NCBI RefSeq assembly: GCF_018688455.1
Contig: NZ_CP061319.1
Location: 248,001 to 312,000, forward strand
Direction of reading: 5' to 3'
DNA: 64,000 bases
Source of the DNA: Polynucleobacter sp. AM-7D1
GTDB taxonomy: Bacteria; Pseudomonadota; Gammaproteobacteria; Burkholderiales; Burkholderiaceae
The translations under genes were made by a program, and so were the position numbers. Positions 36,147-45,597 of this stretch are shown here, in pieces; within the stretch, counting starts at the first letter, position 1; every line of letters starts with the position of its first letter. The notes under the pieces were generated by a model. That model was not told where the DNA came from, did no database searches, and was given only the letters and a program-made list of their open reading frames with translations.

Positions 36147-36199
36147 GGGTACCTTTAAGTAAAAAATACTTTCTAAAACCTAGATTATAGATCGGCTGT

Positions 36200-37855
36200 A
36201 TGCATATACAAAAAATCTTCATGAATATTAAATTTATAAAATCTAAATTAATAATTCGTTGGCTTATTGGGTATATTAAAGAAATATTTTTTTTTATTGC
36301 ATTACTGAAAATTAAAAAAATTTTAAAAATAAAACCAATTTTAGAAAGCTATACAGTTAAAGTATTTTTACCGCTCATTGAATGCAATCACTACCAATTT
36401 AAGCATCTACTTTATTTAATGAAGGCCTTGGAGCTAAGGGGAGCGCAAATAAAAGTATTAATATGTGATGGCATGCTGACAGGTTGCGAAATAAAATCCA
36501 TAAGAAACGTAGAAAATAAAAACCCTTGCCATACATGTAAGTTTAATAGAAAACATTTTTTACCAATGTTTAAATATGATTATATAAATTTGAGCGAGTT
36601 GATTGATGATAAGGATTTAAGTGAGATTGATGCGGAGACAAATGAAATAATGTCTCACTGGGATGGCAATCTTAATATAGATGATATGGGCATCAAAAGA
36701 GACGTTGAAGATTCGGTTTTAAGATACTACTATGGAGCCATACCCGAGAAAAATTCTGCGGTTAAGCAGGTGTGGTTCGCACACACAAGAACTGCTTTAG
36801 TTGCAAAAAAAGCTGCCCAAAAAATTGATGCAACATGGTGTCCCGATCAAGTTATATCAAACATGGCTGTTTATAGTGCTTGGGGACCTTTTTTTCGACA
36901 CTTCAAGAGTTCAAACAGATTTAAGCTAATATCACTAACCCAATTTGATTTTAATTCTATTGTGATCAACATTTTTGAACTATTTCCAGCAAAAAAAAGA
37001 TTTTTGGAATATTTAACAGAGAGAAGGGGTGTGCCGCTATCTGGGAAAGAGTGTGAATTGCTATACCAGTTTATTAATAACCGTAAAGATGGGGCATCTG
37101 AAATATTTAAAAAGGATAATTATTTTCTAAATAATGATTATCAAACTAACCTAATTAAAAAACTAAAAATAAATAAAATAAATAGAAATTTATTTATCTT
37201 TTCTAATGTTCATTGGGATGTGGGATTATCCAGTCGTGGAAATTTATTTAATGGAGTTATTGACTGGGTGTTGTCCACTATAGAAATTGTAAAAAATGAA
37301 ACTAATACCCATATATATATTAAGCCACACCCAGCAGAGGCGTACGGTGGTACAGCTTCGGCTTTTGGGGTTGCCGATGCAATTAAGAAAAAATATCCTG
37401 AAGGTTTAAAAAACATCACATTGATAGATCCATCAATGAAAATTAATACCTATGAATTATTTCCTTATATCGACCTTGGGATTATTTTTAATGGTACATT
37501 GGGTCTGGAGATGGCATTGGATGATATTGAGGTTGTATCGGCTGGACTAACTTCTCACCAAGATCTTGGCTTTTGTCATGAGCCGAATACTCTAAAAGAG
37601 TATTCGGAGATACTTAAAGGCAATGGCGAACCATTGCATATTAATCGAGAGCAGTTAAAGCTATTTTCTTTCTTCTATTTTTTACGATGTTTATATCCAT
37701 GGACTCTTACAAAAACTGTGTACGGTGATATCAACGGAGCTATACAATTTAAAACTTTGGATGAAATTGAACCTGGTCGTGATCGAAAATTGGACTATTT
37801 ATGTGATTATTTGCTTGGGAAGAGTGCGGCCAATCTAGAGTCTTGGCCTGCTTAA
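36200..37855 (+). CDS. KpsS/KpsC-like capsule polysaccharide biosynthesis protein
   Basis: A 551-residue protein with a basic N-terminus, a CHTCKFNRKHF motif near residue 113, and a C-terminal half typical of the capsule-synthesis transferase fold: FIFSNVHWDVGLSSRGNLFN, HIYIKPHPAEAYGG, FPYIDLGIIFNGTLGLEMAL. Members transfer Kdo, and related proteins have been linked to pseudaminic acid transfer. Its position right after pseI (and a broken gene) makes it the best candidate for the nonulosonate transferase, by inference only. Confidence 0.65.
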   Translation: MHIQKIFMNIKFIKSKLIIRWLIGYIKEIFFFIALLKIKKILKIKPILESYTVKVFLPLIECNHYQFKHLLYLMKALELRGAQIKVLICDGMLTGCEIKSIRNVENKNPCHTCKFNRKHFLPMFKYDYINLSELIDDKDLSEIDAETNEIMSHWDGNLNIDDMGIKRDVEDSVLRYYYGAIPEKNSAVKQVWFAHTRTALVAKKAAQKIDATWCPDQVISNMAVYSAWGPFFRHFKSSNRFKLISLTQFDFNSIVINIFELFPAKKRFLEYLTERRGVPLSGKECELLYQFINNRKDGASEIFKKDNYFLNNDYQTNLIKKLKINKINRNLFIFSNVHWDVGLSSRGNLFNGVIDWVLSTIEIVKNETNTHIYIKPHPAEAYGGTASAFGVADAIKKKYPEGLKNITLIDPSMKINTYELFPYIDLGIIFNGTLGLEMALDDIEVVSAGLTSHQDLGFCHEPNTLKEYSEILKGNGEPLHINREQLKLFSFFYFLRCLYPWTLTKTVYGDINGAIQFKTLDEIEPGRDRKLDYLCDYLLGKSAANLESWPA

Positions 37856-37898
37856 TTTTTTAATAAAGTACTGACAATCGAATTGCGAAAAATAAATT

Positions 37899-38606
37899 AT
37901 GATTCTAAAAAAAATTCTCAGGAGATGCTCTCTTTTTTTTAATAAGGGGCTATCTATAGCTATCAAAAATTACCAGTATTTGGATGAAGATAGTAAATAT
38001 CTTCATATTTTGGAGGCAATAAATTATGTGCGTGTGGCAGGTAATAACGGACAAATTATACCCGCTGTTTATTTTGAGTTTGGCTGCCACTCCGGTAGAA
38101 CTTTTTCTTCCGCCATAAATGCTTTTAATTGTTTGGGCATGGTTCAGGCTGAAGCGTATGCATTTGACTCATTTGAGGGTTTGCCGCCAACAAGCAGCAT
38201 TAATGATGGGATTTTTGAAAAGGGCAGCTTCTCTACTGATGTTAAAAATTTTAAAAATATTGTGAGAAAAAATACCGGTAAAATTCTTAATAACTCAAAT
38301 ATTATTAAAGGCTTTTATTCTGAAAGTCTAACTCAAAGCTTGCAATCTAAATTGCCCAAGGCCGGCATTGTTCATATTGATGTAGATTTATATACTTCCA
38401 CTAAGGAAGTGTTATCTTTTGTGTACCCATTGTTGGTTAGTGGTACTGTCATCCTATTCGACGATTGGTACTGCTTTCCGCCAGATCAGAGCAAAGGTGA
38501 GATGGGTGCCTTTAACGAATTTTGCCTTGAAAATCCAAGATTCAAAGTAATTCCATGGAAGGCTTATTCTTCATTCGGCCAATCATTTTTTGTTGTGGCC
38601 ATTTAA
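37899..38606 (+). CDS. TylF/MycF-family methyltransferase
   Basis: A 235-residue class I SAM methyltransferase of the macrocin O-methyltransferase family: YFEFGCHSGRTFSSAINAF, AYAFDSFEGLPPTSSINDG, FYSESLTQSLQ, IVHIDVDLYTSTKEVLSF and ILFDDWYCFPP with the metal-binding acidic residues. In polysaccharide loci such enzymes methylate sugar hydroxyls or amino groups. The acceptor is not known. Confidence 0.8.
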   Translation: MILKKILRRCSLFFNKGLSIAIKNYQYLDEDSKYLHILEAINYVRVAGNNGQIIPAVYFEFGCHSGRTFSSAINAFNCLGMVQAEAYAFDSFEGLPPTSSINDGIFEKGSFSTDVKNFKNIVRKNTGKILNNSNIIKGFYSESLTQSLQSKLPKAGIVHIDVDLYTSTKEVLSFVYPLLVSGTVILFDDWYCFPPDQSKGEMGAFNEFCLENPRFKVIPWKAYSSFGQSFFVVAI

Positions 38607-38652
38607 CTTCCGCTTTTTTCTAATTAAAATAACTAAACCCCAACAAATCTAA

Positions 38653-39777
38653 ATGCTAGATCAGTCAAGATCGACAATACCCGTATATTCGCCAATGATT
38701 GGTGATAATGAGTCTAAATATGTAAATGAGTGCCTTAGAACGGGGTGGATATCATCTAAGGGTAGCTTTGTTGCTCAGTTTGAGGAAGATTTTTCTAGCT
38801 TCCTAGGGGTAAAAAAATCTACTTCTGTTTCAAATGGAACGGTAGCATTGCATTTAGCGCTAAAAGTTTTGGGAATAGGCCCGGGAGACGAGGTGATAGT
38901 TCCAACTTTGACATATATAGCATCAATCAATGCAATCTCTTACGTTGGCGCTACCCCTATTTTTGTAGATTCGGAAAATGACACCTGGAACATTGATCCA
39001 AGCTTAATTTCTGAGAAAATTTCTAATAAAACCAAGGCGATATTATTAGTACATTTATATGGCGCTCCATGCAACATGAAGCCTATTATTAAAATCTGTC
39101 AAGATAAAAATTTATACCTCATTGAAGATGCGGCGGAGGCATTTGGTACCAGGCAGGATGGTAAATATGTTGGCTCATTTGGAGATATTGCAACTTTCAG
39201 TTTTTTTGGCAACAAAACTATAACGACAGGTGAGGGCGGCATGGTCGTCTCTAATCACATCCCCTTAATAGATCGCGCCGCTTTTTTAAAGAACCAAGCT
39301 GTTTCCCTCGATAGGGAGTATTGGCACGAAGAGATTGGCTTTAACTACAGAATGACAAATATTTGTGCTGCAATCGGGGTTGCTCAATTGGAGATGGCAA
39401 ATAAAATAATAGAGAAAAAAATTGAGATTGCATCTTGGTATAGAGCTGAATTAAAGGGCTATCCAATTGAATTTCAAAAAGAAAGAAATGGAGATCAGCA
39501 CTCATATTGGATGGTGTCAATTTTGGCAAGGAGTCAATCTGAGTGCAATGTCATTAGATCGTATCTTAAGGAGAGTGGCGTTGAAACGCGCCCTGTGTTT
39601 AATCTTGCAACATCAATGCCGGTGTTTAGGTCTGATGAATTATTTCCAGTGGCAAAAAAAATTAGCAGTTGCGGTATCAATCTTCCAAGTTTTCCCGCAT
39701 TAACTAGCGAGCAAGTTAAATATATTTGCACCAAAGTTAAAGCAGCTATAGATTCTCAAGTCTCAGACCCCGCATGA
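38653..39777 (+). CDS. DegT/DnrJ/EryC1 aminotransferase, probable GDP-perosamine synthase
   Basis: A 374-residue PLP enzyme. VSNGTVALHLALKVLGIGPG, VPTLTYIASINAISYVGATP, LIEDAAEAFGTR and the PLP lysine in FSFFGNKTITTGEGGM match GDP-4-keto-6-deoxymannose 4-aminotransferases (Per/RfbE) very well. In the colitose-pathway dehydratase this lysine is replaced by histidine; here it is lysine, so amination is expected. Together with gmd it would give GDP-perosamine. The stop overlaps the next ATG (ATGA). Confidence 0.82.
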   Translation: MLDQSRSTIPVYSPMIGDNESKYVNECLRTGWISSKGSFVAQFEEDFSSFLGVKKSTSVSNGTVALHLALKVLGIGPGDEVIVPTLTYIASINAISYVGATPIFVDSENDTWNIDPSLISEKISNKTKAILLVHLYGAPCNMKPIIKICQDKNLYLIEDAAEAFGTRQDGKYVGSFGDIATFSFFGNKTITTGEGGMVVSNHIPLIDRAAFLKNQAVSLDREYWHEEIGFNYRMTNICAAIGVAQLEMANKIIEKKIEIASWYRAELKGYPIEFQKERNGDQHSYWMVSILARSQSECNVIRSYLKESGVETRPVFNLATSMPVFRSDELFPVAKKISSCGINLPSFPALTSEQVKYICTKVKAAIDSQVSDPA

Positions 39778-40295
39778 CTGGTAAAGAATTAAGCCCAAGA
39801 ATTTTTGCTTGCCGAGAGGAGATTGTTAGCCGCCTCAAGTCAATTGCGAGTCAAATTGAGATTGATTACTGCGGAACGTCAATAGAAATGGTTTATTCGT
39901 CGACGGGCGCTTCGCAATTTGTTGTTGATTTGGCTAGGATGATTAATTTGCCGGTTAATTTACATCAAATACTCTATAGACCATATGTTCCCCCATCTGG
40001 CAATGGTGAAGTTCAACTTCTTTTGGATGTCACTCAACCGCTTGAAGGTAAGCATGTAATTTTAGTTGATGGAGTAATTATCAGTGGCAAAACCCCATTT
40101 TACGTGATGAGTCTTTTTAAGCAGCGTCAGCCCGCAAGCTTAGAGTTTTGTGTAGTTGGCTCAAAATTAAGTGAGCTCACAGTTGACCTAAATATTAAGT
40201 ATCAATTGTTCGCATTTGGCGGTGAGTGGATTGAAGGCTATGGAATAGGTTCTGGGCCCAATAAATTAGCAGATTGCTTGCTAGATCTAAATTAG
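39774..40295 (+). CDS. hypoxanthine phosphoribosyltransferase-like protein with altered active site
   Basis: A 173-residue protein that aligns with type I PRTases of the HPRT group over most of its length: EGKHVILVDGVIISGKTPFY (about 92-111) corresponds to the PRPP loop, ASLEFCVVGSK and YQLFAFGGEWIEGYGIGSGP to the last strands and hood. Yet the loop reads DGVIISGKT where active enzymes have EDIIDTG-type sequence, so the second acidic residue and the catalytic aspartate are gone, as is the metal-contacting aspartate after GYGI. It is coupled to the aminotransferase (ATGA) and 12 bases before a glycosyltransferase. The function in a sugar locus is unknown. Confidence 0.65.
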   Translation: MTGKELSPRIFACREEIVSRLKSIASQIEIDYCGTSIEMVYSSTGASQFVVDLARMINLPVNLHQILYRPYVPPSGNGEVQLLLDVTQPLEGKHVILVDGVIISGKTPFYVMSLFKQRQPASLEFCVVGSKLSELTVDLNIKYQLFAFGGEWIEGYGIGSGPNKLADCLLDLN

Positions 40296-40307
40296 GGCCG
40301 AGAGATT

Positions 40308-41579
40308 ATGGTTGAAGAAAGCACTTTCTTTGGGTGTCAGAATCTTAAGGGTATTAGATTGCTATTTTTGGGTCCTTATCCCCCGCCTTATGGAGGTATT
40401 GCATCTCACTTAAGGCTTTTAGCGCCATACTTGATGAAGTGCGGCGTCTCAGACTTGGAAGTGATCACATTTGGAAATCAAAATTCTAAAGAGATAATTG
40501 ATGGTATTTCAATATATAGATACCGATTAAAAGGACAGTTTTGGAGGTTATTCCTACCGACGAACTTTAAATTACTTTTTCATGTTTATAAATCCCTCAT
40601 TTTTAAAGGATTATCCAGATCACAATTAGTTCAGGAAATGATTAAGGCTGTACTAATTAACAAGGTTGTCAATACAAGGAAAATTAATGTCATTAGTGCT
40701 TATTTGGCTAATGCCAATTTGCAACTAATTCCATTGAATTCCTATTGGAATGGGCGCTTAGGAATCATGCTTTCAATATTTGGCGAAATATATGAAGCGC
40801 CGGAATTTTTTGATAAACACAAAGAGCTCATTAATGAGCTAATTCAAATTCCAGACTCATTAATGTCGTCTAGTCAATATTGTGCGCAAAGTTTGAGAAA
40901 GATTGGGATTACAAGAAATATTGAGCCAGTTTTTTATGGGGTGGAATTAAACTTTAAAGATTCCCCAGAAAAAAGAAAATTACTTAGGAATAAATACTCC
41001 CTAACGAGCGATGAGGTAGTAATATTTTTTATGGGGAGGATGCTTGAGGACATGGGGCTTGACGTTGTCGTTAGCACTGCGCCTGAATTGTTATTACACA
41101 GTCCAAATAGCCGATTTATTATTGCTGGTGCAACCGGAGATTTAACCGAAAGTGCTTATGCACTCGAGCAGAAGTTTCCAGACAGGGTTGAGGTTATGGA
41201 AAATATCTCATACTCTGATCAGCGTGAAATTTATGAATTGGCAGATGTGTTAGTGGCCCCCACCTATAATCAACGCGCTTGTATGGGCGTATCTATAAAG
41301 GAGGCCATGGCTGCTTCTCTCCCTGTAATCGCTGGGGCTGGCGGGGGAATTGCAGAAGCGGTTGTTGATGGCGAAACTGGTTATTTAATACCAATTGACA
41401 GTGATGGCAAAGTAAATAAACATATTTATATTGAGATGCTAAAAAAATTAATTGACGATGCCAATTTAAGGATTACCCTGGGAAGGTCTGGGAATAGAAG
41501 GGCTGTAGAGGTATTTTCAGTTGATCGAACAAATAAAAGAGTTGCGCAGATAATCTACGATGTTAGCTCTAGATTATGA
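40308..41579 (+). CDS. family 4 glycosyltransferase
   Basis: A 423-residue GT-B protein: LLFLGPYPPPYGGIASHLRL near the N-terminus (donor-side glycine loop), VVIFFMGRMLEDMGLDVVVS, VLVAPTYNQRACMGVSIKEA, ASLPVIAGAGGGIAEAVVDG and TGYLI near the C-terminus, the GT4 nucleotide-sugar site. It adds one sugar of the repeat unit on the inner face of the membrane. The donor is unknown. It is overlapped by the next gene (ATGA). Confidence 0.88.
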   Translation: MVEESTFFGCQNLKGIRLLFLGPYPPPYGGIASHLRLLAPYLMKCGVSDLEVITFGNQNSKEIIDGISIYRYRLKGQFWRLFLPTNFKLLFHVYKSLIFKGLSRSQLVQEMIKAVLINKVVNTRKINVISAYLANANLQLIPLNSYWNGRLGIMLSIFGEIYEAPEFFDKHKELINELIQIPDSLMSSSQYCAQSLRKIGITRNIEPVFYGVELNFKDSPEKRKLLRNKYSLTSDEVVIFFMGRMLEDMGLDVVVSTAPELLLHSPNSRFIIAGATGDLTESAYALEQKFPDRVEVMENISYSDQREIYELADVLVAPTYNQRACMGVSIKEAMAASLPVIAGAGGGIAEAVVDGETGYLIPIDSDGKVNKHIYIEMLKKLIDDANLRITLGRSGNRRAVEVFSVDRTNKRVAQIIYDVSSRL

Positions 41580-42844
41580 AGAGACACATTGCACTGTACT
41601 ATGCCTCAATTAATTTTGGGGTAATGCTAAGAGCTATAGTGAGCTTATTAAAAAAAATCACTACAAAAAAGAATGATTTGTACGCGCGATTAATTGACCT
41701 ACTAGGGGGGCAATTTAAGCGCTACGATTGGTATTGTTTTGGAAATGCTAGAGGGGCCTTGGCTTTTATGCTCAGAACTGCGGGTATTGGCATTGGTGAT
41801 GAGGTGATTATTTCTGCATATACTTGTTTAGCTGTGCCGACTGCAATTTTATCGACTGGTGCAACCCCAGTATATGTTGATATCAATATCGATAGTCTTA
41901 GTATTAATGTGGAAAAAATAAAGGATTCGGTCACGCCAAGCACTAGGGCTATTGTTGTGCAGCACACCCTGGGCAACATCTTTCCAGTCGCAGACTTAAA
42001 AAGCCAAAGCTGGTCCAAGGGAATTTTGATCATTGAAGATTGTGCATTATCTATTGGCAGTAGGATAAATGGCAGCTTGATTGGTCTTGAGGGGGATGCT
42101 GCAATTTTTTCTATGGAGTTATCAAAAACTCTTTCAACCGGTTGGGGTGGCTTACTTTTAATTTCAAATGCTGCATACGTTGATGTGGCCAAAAATTTGT
42201 ATTCTCGACTACCATCGCAAAATACCTGGCACTCCTTGTTAGATTTTTTTCAAACAGCTGTATCCGGCATTTCATATCATCCTGCTTTCTTTCAGGCTTT
42301 TGGAAAATACGTCATTGGGTTCTTTTATAAGATTGGATTTTTTAGAAATTCAACGTCAATTGAAGAGTTGGCTGGGTTAATTCCAAATGGCTTTGTTTCA
42401 CGGCTTGGTATAGCGCAGGTGGCATTGGCAGAGATTCAATGGCTTAAATTTAGTCTGATTACCAATGCGTGCGCTAAAAATTTTATAGAAATTGCGAGAG
42501 AGGCAAGGAGATTGGGATACAGGACGCATATCTACGAGAGCGATAATCAGTTCTGTGTATCTAACAGGGTATCTCTGATGGTGCAAAATCCAACTCAAAT
42601 GCTGGAATACTTTAAGCGCCAAAGTATTGATTTGGGGAGATGGTTTGACGGACCGTTATCGCCATTACCAGTAGGATGGCCATTTAATTATGAGCCAGAT
42701 AAATTCCCTTTTTCTCAAAAAGTTGCAAGGCACATCATTAATATTCCATCGCACTCCCGCTTGAGTATTGTGGACAGAAAAAAAATCATTAAAGTACTCA
42801 GGTCTTATACTTCAGAAAATCCTGATTCTATTTCGGTGTACTAA
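41576..42844 (+). CDS. DegT/DnrJ/EryC1-family PLP protein, orphan branch
   Basis: A 422-residue member with GNARGALAFMLRTAGIGIGD, ISAYTCLAVPTAILSTGATP, ILIIEDCALSIGS and a lysine in FSMELSKTLSTGWGGLL at the PLP position. Compared with PseC and Per it has about 60 extra N-terminal residues with a hydrophobic stretch, and a weakly conserved middle (200-290). It could be a sugar aminotransferase for a substrate not named here; it is coupled to the GT4 gene and followed by asnB, so it may serve a sugar used by that transferase. Confidence 0.75.
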   Translation: MKRHIALYYASINFGVMLRAIVSLLKKITTKKNDLYARLIDLLGGQFKRYDWYCFGNARGALAFMLRTAGIGIGDEVIISAYTCLAVPTAILSTGATPVYVDINIDSLSINVEKIKDSVTPSTRAIVVQHTLGNIFPVADLKSQSWSKGILIIEDCALSIGSRINGSLIGLEGDAAIFSMELSKTLSTGWGGLLLISNAAYVDVAKNLYSRLPSQNTWHSLLDFFQTAVSGISYHPAFFQAFGKYVIGFFYKIGFFRNSTSIEELAGLIPNGFVSRLGIAQVALAEIQWLKFSLITNACAKNFIEIAREARRLGYRTHIYESDNQFCVSNRVSLMVQNPTQMLEYFKRQSIDLGRWFDGPLSPLPVGWPFNYEPDKFPFSQKVARHIINIPSHSRLSIVDRKKIIKVLRSYTSENPDSISVY

Positions 42845-42871
42845 CTTGTAAGTCCCCTCCCAGGAAAATTT

Positions 42872-44788
42872 ATGTGTGGAATTGCTGGCGCATTATCTTT
42901 TAGCCAATCTGATTTTAGGTTGACCGAAGACTATTTGTTGAGGATGCGAGATTCAATGGCCCATCGTGGACCGGATGGATCGGGGGTGTGGTTAGCAAAA
43001 GATAAAAAAATTGGTCTGGCTCATCGAAGATTAGCGATTATAGATTTATCTGAGGCCGCCAATCAGCCAATGAGCAATAGCAATAATACTATTTGGATTG
43101 TTTTTAATGGCGAAATCTACAATCATTCTGATATTCGAGCAGAGCTTAATGAGCTAGGTAAATACAAGTGCAAGACGAAATATTCAGATACTGAGGTGAT
43201 TATTCATGCCTATGAAGAGTGGGGAATTGATTGCGTATCAAAATTTCAAGGAATGTTTTCCATTGCATTGTGGGATTCTTTAAAAAAGGAATTATTTTTA
43301 ATTAGAGATAGAGTGGGGGTAAAGCCGCTCTATTACAGCATTCATAACCAGAGAGTTGTTTTTGCTTCAGAAATAAAGGCATTGCTTGAGGACTCGCAAC
43401 AAAAAAGAGAGGTTAATGAGGAGTCATTTTTTCACTACCTCTCCTTTCTGACTGTTCCAGCACCAAACACGCTATTCTCCGGCATCTCTAAATTGCCAGC
43501 TGGTAGTTGGATAAAGTTTAATGAGATTGGCGAGTTTGTAGAGCATAGGTATTGGGACGCATTGGATAATGTCTATGACACAAGCGGTTTATCTGAAGAT
43601 CAAGTGGCTGAAATGCTTTTAGGTGAGCTCAAAAGATCTATAAAGCTCAGGATGGTTGGCGATGTTCCTGTGGGTGTATTTTTGTCGGGTGGGGTTGATT
43701 CGAGTGCCAATGCGGTTTTAAATTCTGAGTGCACCCTAGGCCCAATAGATACATTTTCAATTGGATACGAGGGTTCATACAAAAGCTATCAAAATGAGCT
43801 GCTATATGCAAAAAAAGTCGCCGTGCAAATTAATGCTCGTTATCATGAGAAATTATTAAGCGCCCAAGACTTGATTGAATTTCTTCCAATTATGGCAAGG
43901 CTCCAGGATGAGCCTTTGGCTGACCCTGTTTGTGTACCCGTCTACTATGTTTCTAAATTGGCTAGAGATTCTGGGGTTATAGTATGTCAAGTTGGGGAAG
44001 GAGCAGATGAGTTGTTCTGCGGATATCCGCACTGGAAATTCATGCTGTCGTTGCAAAAGTCTCTTGATCTATTACGACCGCTGCTACCTATAAACATCCT
44101 GTTAAAATTTTTTAAAGCCTTTGGCAAAGGTGATCGATGGTACTGTGAATATTTAGACAGATTCCGTCGCCAACTGCCTATTTTTTGGGGTGCTGAAGTC
44201 TTTAATGATGTTCAAAAAAAGAACCTGCTTTCTAGTCGGATGCTGAGTAAATATGGAGATTTAAATTCCTGGTCTGCCATAGAATCAATTTGGGTTAAAT
44301 ACATAAAGAAAACCCCAAGAGTTGATTCTCTTCAGTGGATGACTTATTTAGATTTAAATTTTCGTTTGCCTGAGCTTTTACTCATGAGAGTGGATAAGAT
44401 GAGTATGGGCGCCTCAATCGAGGTTAGGGAACCCTTTCTAGATCACAAGTTAATTGAGTTAGCGCTTGGTATACCGCAGGATATTAAGATTAAAAATGGA
44501 GTGCTAAAGTCTATATTGAAGAAGTCTCTGAGAGGACTTTTACCAGATGAGATCTTGGATAGAAAAAAACAGGGTTTTGCTGCTCCAATTGATGAATGGA
44601 TGGGCAATGAACTTGGTGATCTCGCGTGTCTTAAACTTAAAGATTTTTGTATTCAGAGTGACCTATTGAATTGGGAGGAAGTTGAAAAGCTTCTTAATAG
44701 CAATAAGCGAGCAAACGCATGGTCTTTACTAAATGTTGCTCAGTGGTGGGAAATTTATATTAAGCCTGGAAAAAATTATGTTAACTAA
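42872..44788 (+). CDS. asnB: asparagine synthetase B-like glutamine amidotransferase
   Basis: A 638-residue class II amidotransferase. The N-terminal Cys2 nucleophile is in MCGIAGALSFS, with HRGPDGSGVW, LAHRRLAIIDLS, IVFNGEIYNHSDIR. The synthetase domain from about 235 has the ATP loop VFLSGGVDSSAN and LLMRVDKMSMGASIEVREPF. In surface-polysaccharide loci AsnB-like proteins amidate uronic acid carboxylates; the UDP-ManNAcA genes nearby (wecB, wecC) offer a target. Plain asparagine synthesis is possible too. Confidence 0.88.
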   Translation: MCGIAGALSFSQSDFRLTEDYLLRMRDSMAHRGPDGSGVWLAKDKKIGLAHRRLAIIDLSEAANQPMSNSNNTIWIVFNGEIYNHSDIRAELNELGKYKCKTKYSDTEVIIHAYEEWGIDCVSKFQGMFSIALWDSLKKELFLIRDRVGVKPLYYSIHNQRVVFASEIKALLEDSQQKREVNEESFFHYLSFLTVPAPNTLFSGISKLPAGSWIKFNEIGEFVEHRYWDALDNVYDTSGLSEDQVAEMLLGELKRSIKLRMVGDVPVGVFLSGGVDSSANAVLNSECTLGPIDTFSIGYEGSYKSYQNELLYAKKVAVQINARYHEKLLSAQDLIEFLPIMARLQDEPLADPVCVPVYYVSKLARDSGVIVCQVGEGADELFCGYPHWKFMLSLQKSLDLLRPLLPINILLKFFKAFGKGDRWYCEYLDRFRRQLPIFWGAEVFNDVQKKNLLSSRMLSKYGDLNSWSAIESIWVKYIKKTPRVDSLQWMTYLDLNFRLPELLLMRVDKMSMGASIEVREPFLDHKLIELALGIPQDIKIKNGVLKSILKKSLRGLLPDEILDRKKQGFAAPIDEWMGNELGDLACLKLKDFCIQSDLLNWEEVEKLLNSNKRANAWSLLNVAQWWEIYIKPGKNYVN

Positions 44789-45563
44789 GTCAAAATCAAT
44801 TAATAGCGATGTCAAAAAGTACTGGGAGATTACTCCATGTGGAACAGATAAATATATAACTGGTGATATTGACCCCCTTACGATAGATTGGTATGAGAGG
44901 GTTGAAAGCTACAGATACTCTATTGAGCCATTTATTCATTCTATAGCCCAGTTCACTAGGTATCGAGGAAAGCGCGTCCTAGAAATTGGTGTTGGTGCGG
45001 GGACTGATCATTTACAGTGGGCTAGGGCTAATACAGATCTTTATGGCGTGGATCTAACAGAGGCAGCAATTGAGGTTACAAGGAAGCGTTTGGAGCTTTA
45101 TGACCTAACTTCAAATCTGCAAAAAATTGATGCTGAGACCCTCCCTTTTCCCGATGGATACTTTGATGCAGTTTATTCTTGGGGCGTTATTCACCACTCT
45201 AATGCCCCTGAATTAATAATAGGTGAAATATTTAGAGTTTTAAAAACTGATGGTGAGTTTATTGGGATGCTCTATCAACGGCCATCCCTTACCACTCTTC
45301 GAGTCTGGATTAAATTCGCTTTGCTAAAACTCAAACCTTGGAAGTCATTTAAAAACGTGTTGTATAACCATGTTGAGTCAATTGGTACAAAAGCATATAC
45401 CGTAAGTGAGGTCGAAGGTTTATTTGAAAATTTTATAAATATTTCCATAACGCCACTATTGACGGCTGGAGACACTAATCGACTTCCGCAATGGTTGATA
45501 TCATGTCTACCAAATTCTATTGGCTGGTTTTTAGGAATTAGAGCCACTAAAAAATCCAAATAA
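44778..45563 (+). CDS. class I SAM-dependent methyltransferase
   Basis: A 261-residue protein. The frame is open to 44733, but the ATG at 44778, within the last codons of asnB, gives the natural start. The Rossmann motif I is GKRVLEIGVGAGTDHLQWA, then LYGVDLTEAAIEVTRKRL, DAETLPFPDGYFDAVYSWG and VIHHSNAPELIIGEIFRVL. The C-terminal third is less conserved. The acceptor is likely a sugar of this polysaccharide. Confidence 0.82.
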   Translation: MLTKSKSINSDVKKYWEITPCGTDKYITGDIDPLTIDWYERVESYRYSIEPFIHSIAQFTRYRGKRVLEIGVGAGTDHLQWARANTDLYGVDLTEAAIEVTRKRLELYDLTSNLQKIDAETLPFPDGYFDAVYSWGVIHHSNAPELIIGEIFRVLKTDGEFIGMLYQRPSLTTLRVWIKFALLKLKPWKSFKNVLYNHVESIGTKAYTVSEVEGLFENFINISITPLLTAGDTNRLPQWLISCLPNSIGWFLGIRATKKSK

Positions 45564-45597
45564 CTACTGTGGCTAAATTTATCTTAAGGGTTCGGTT

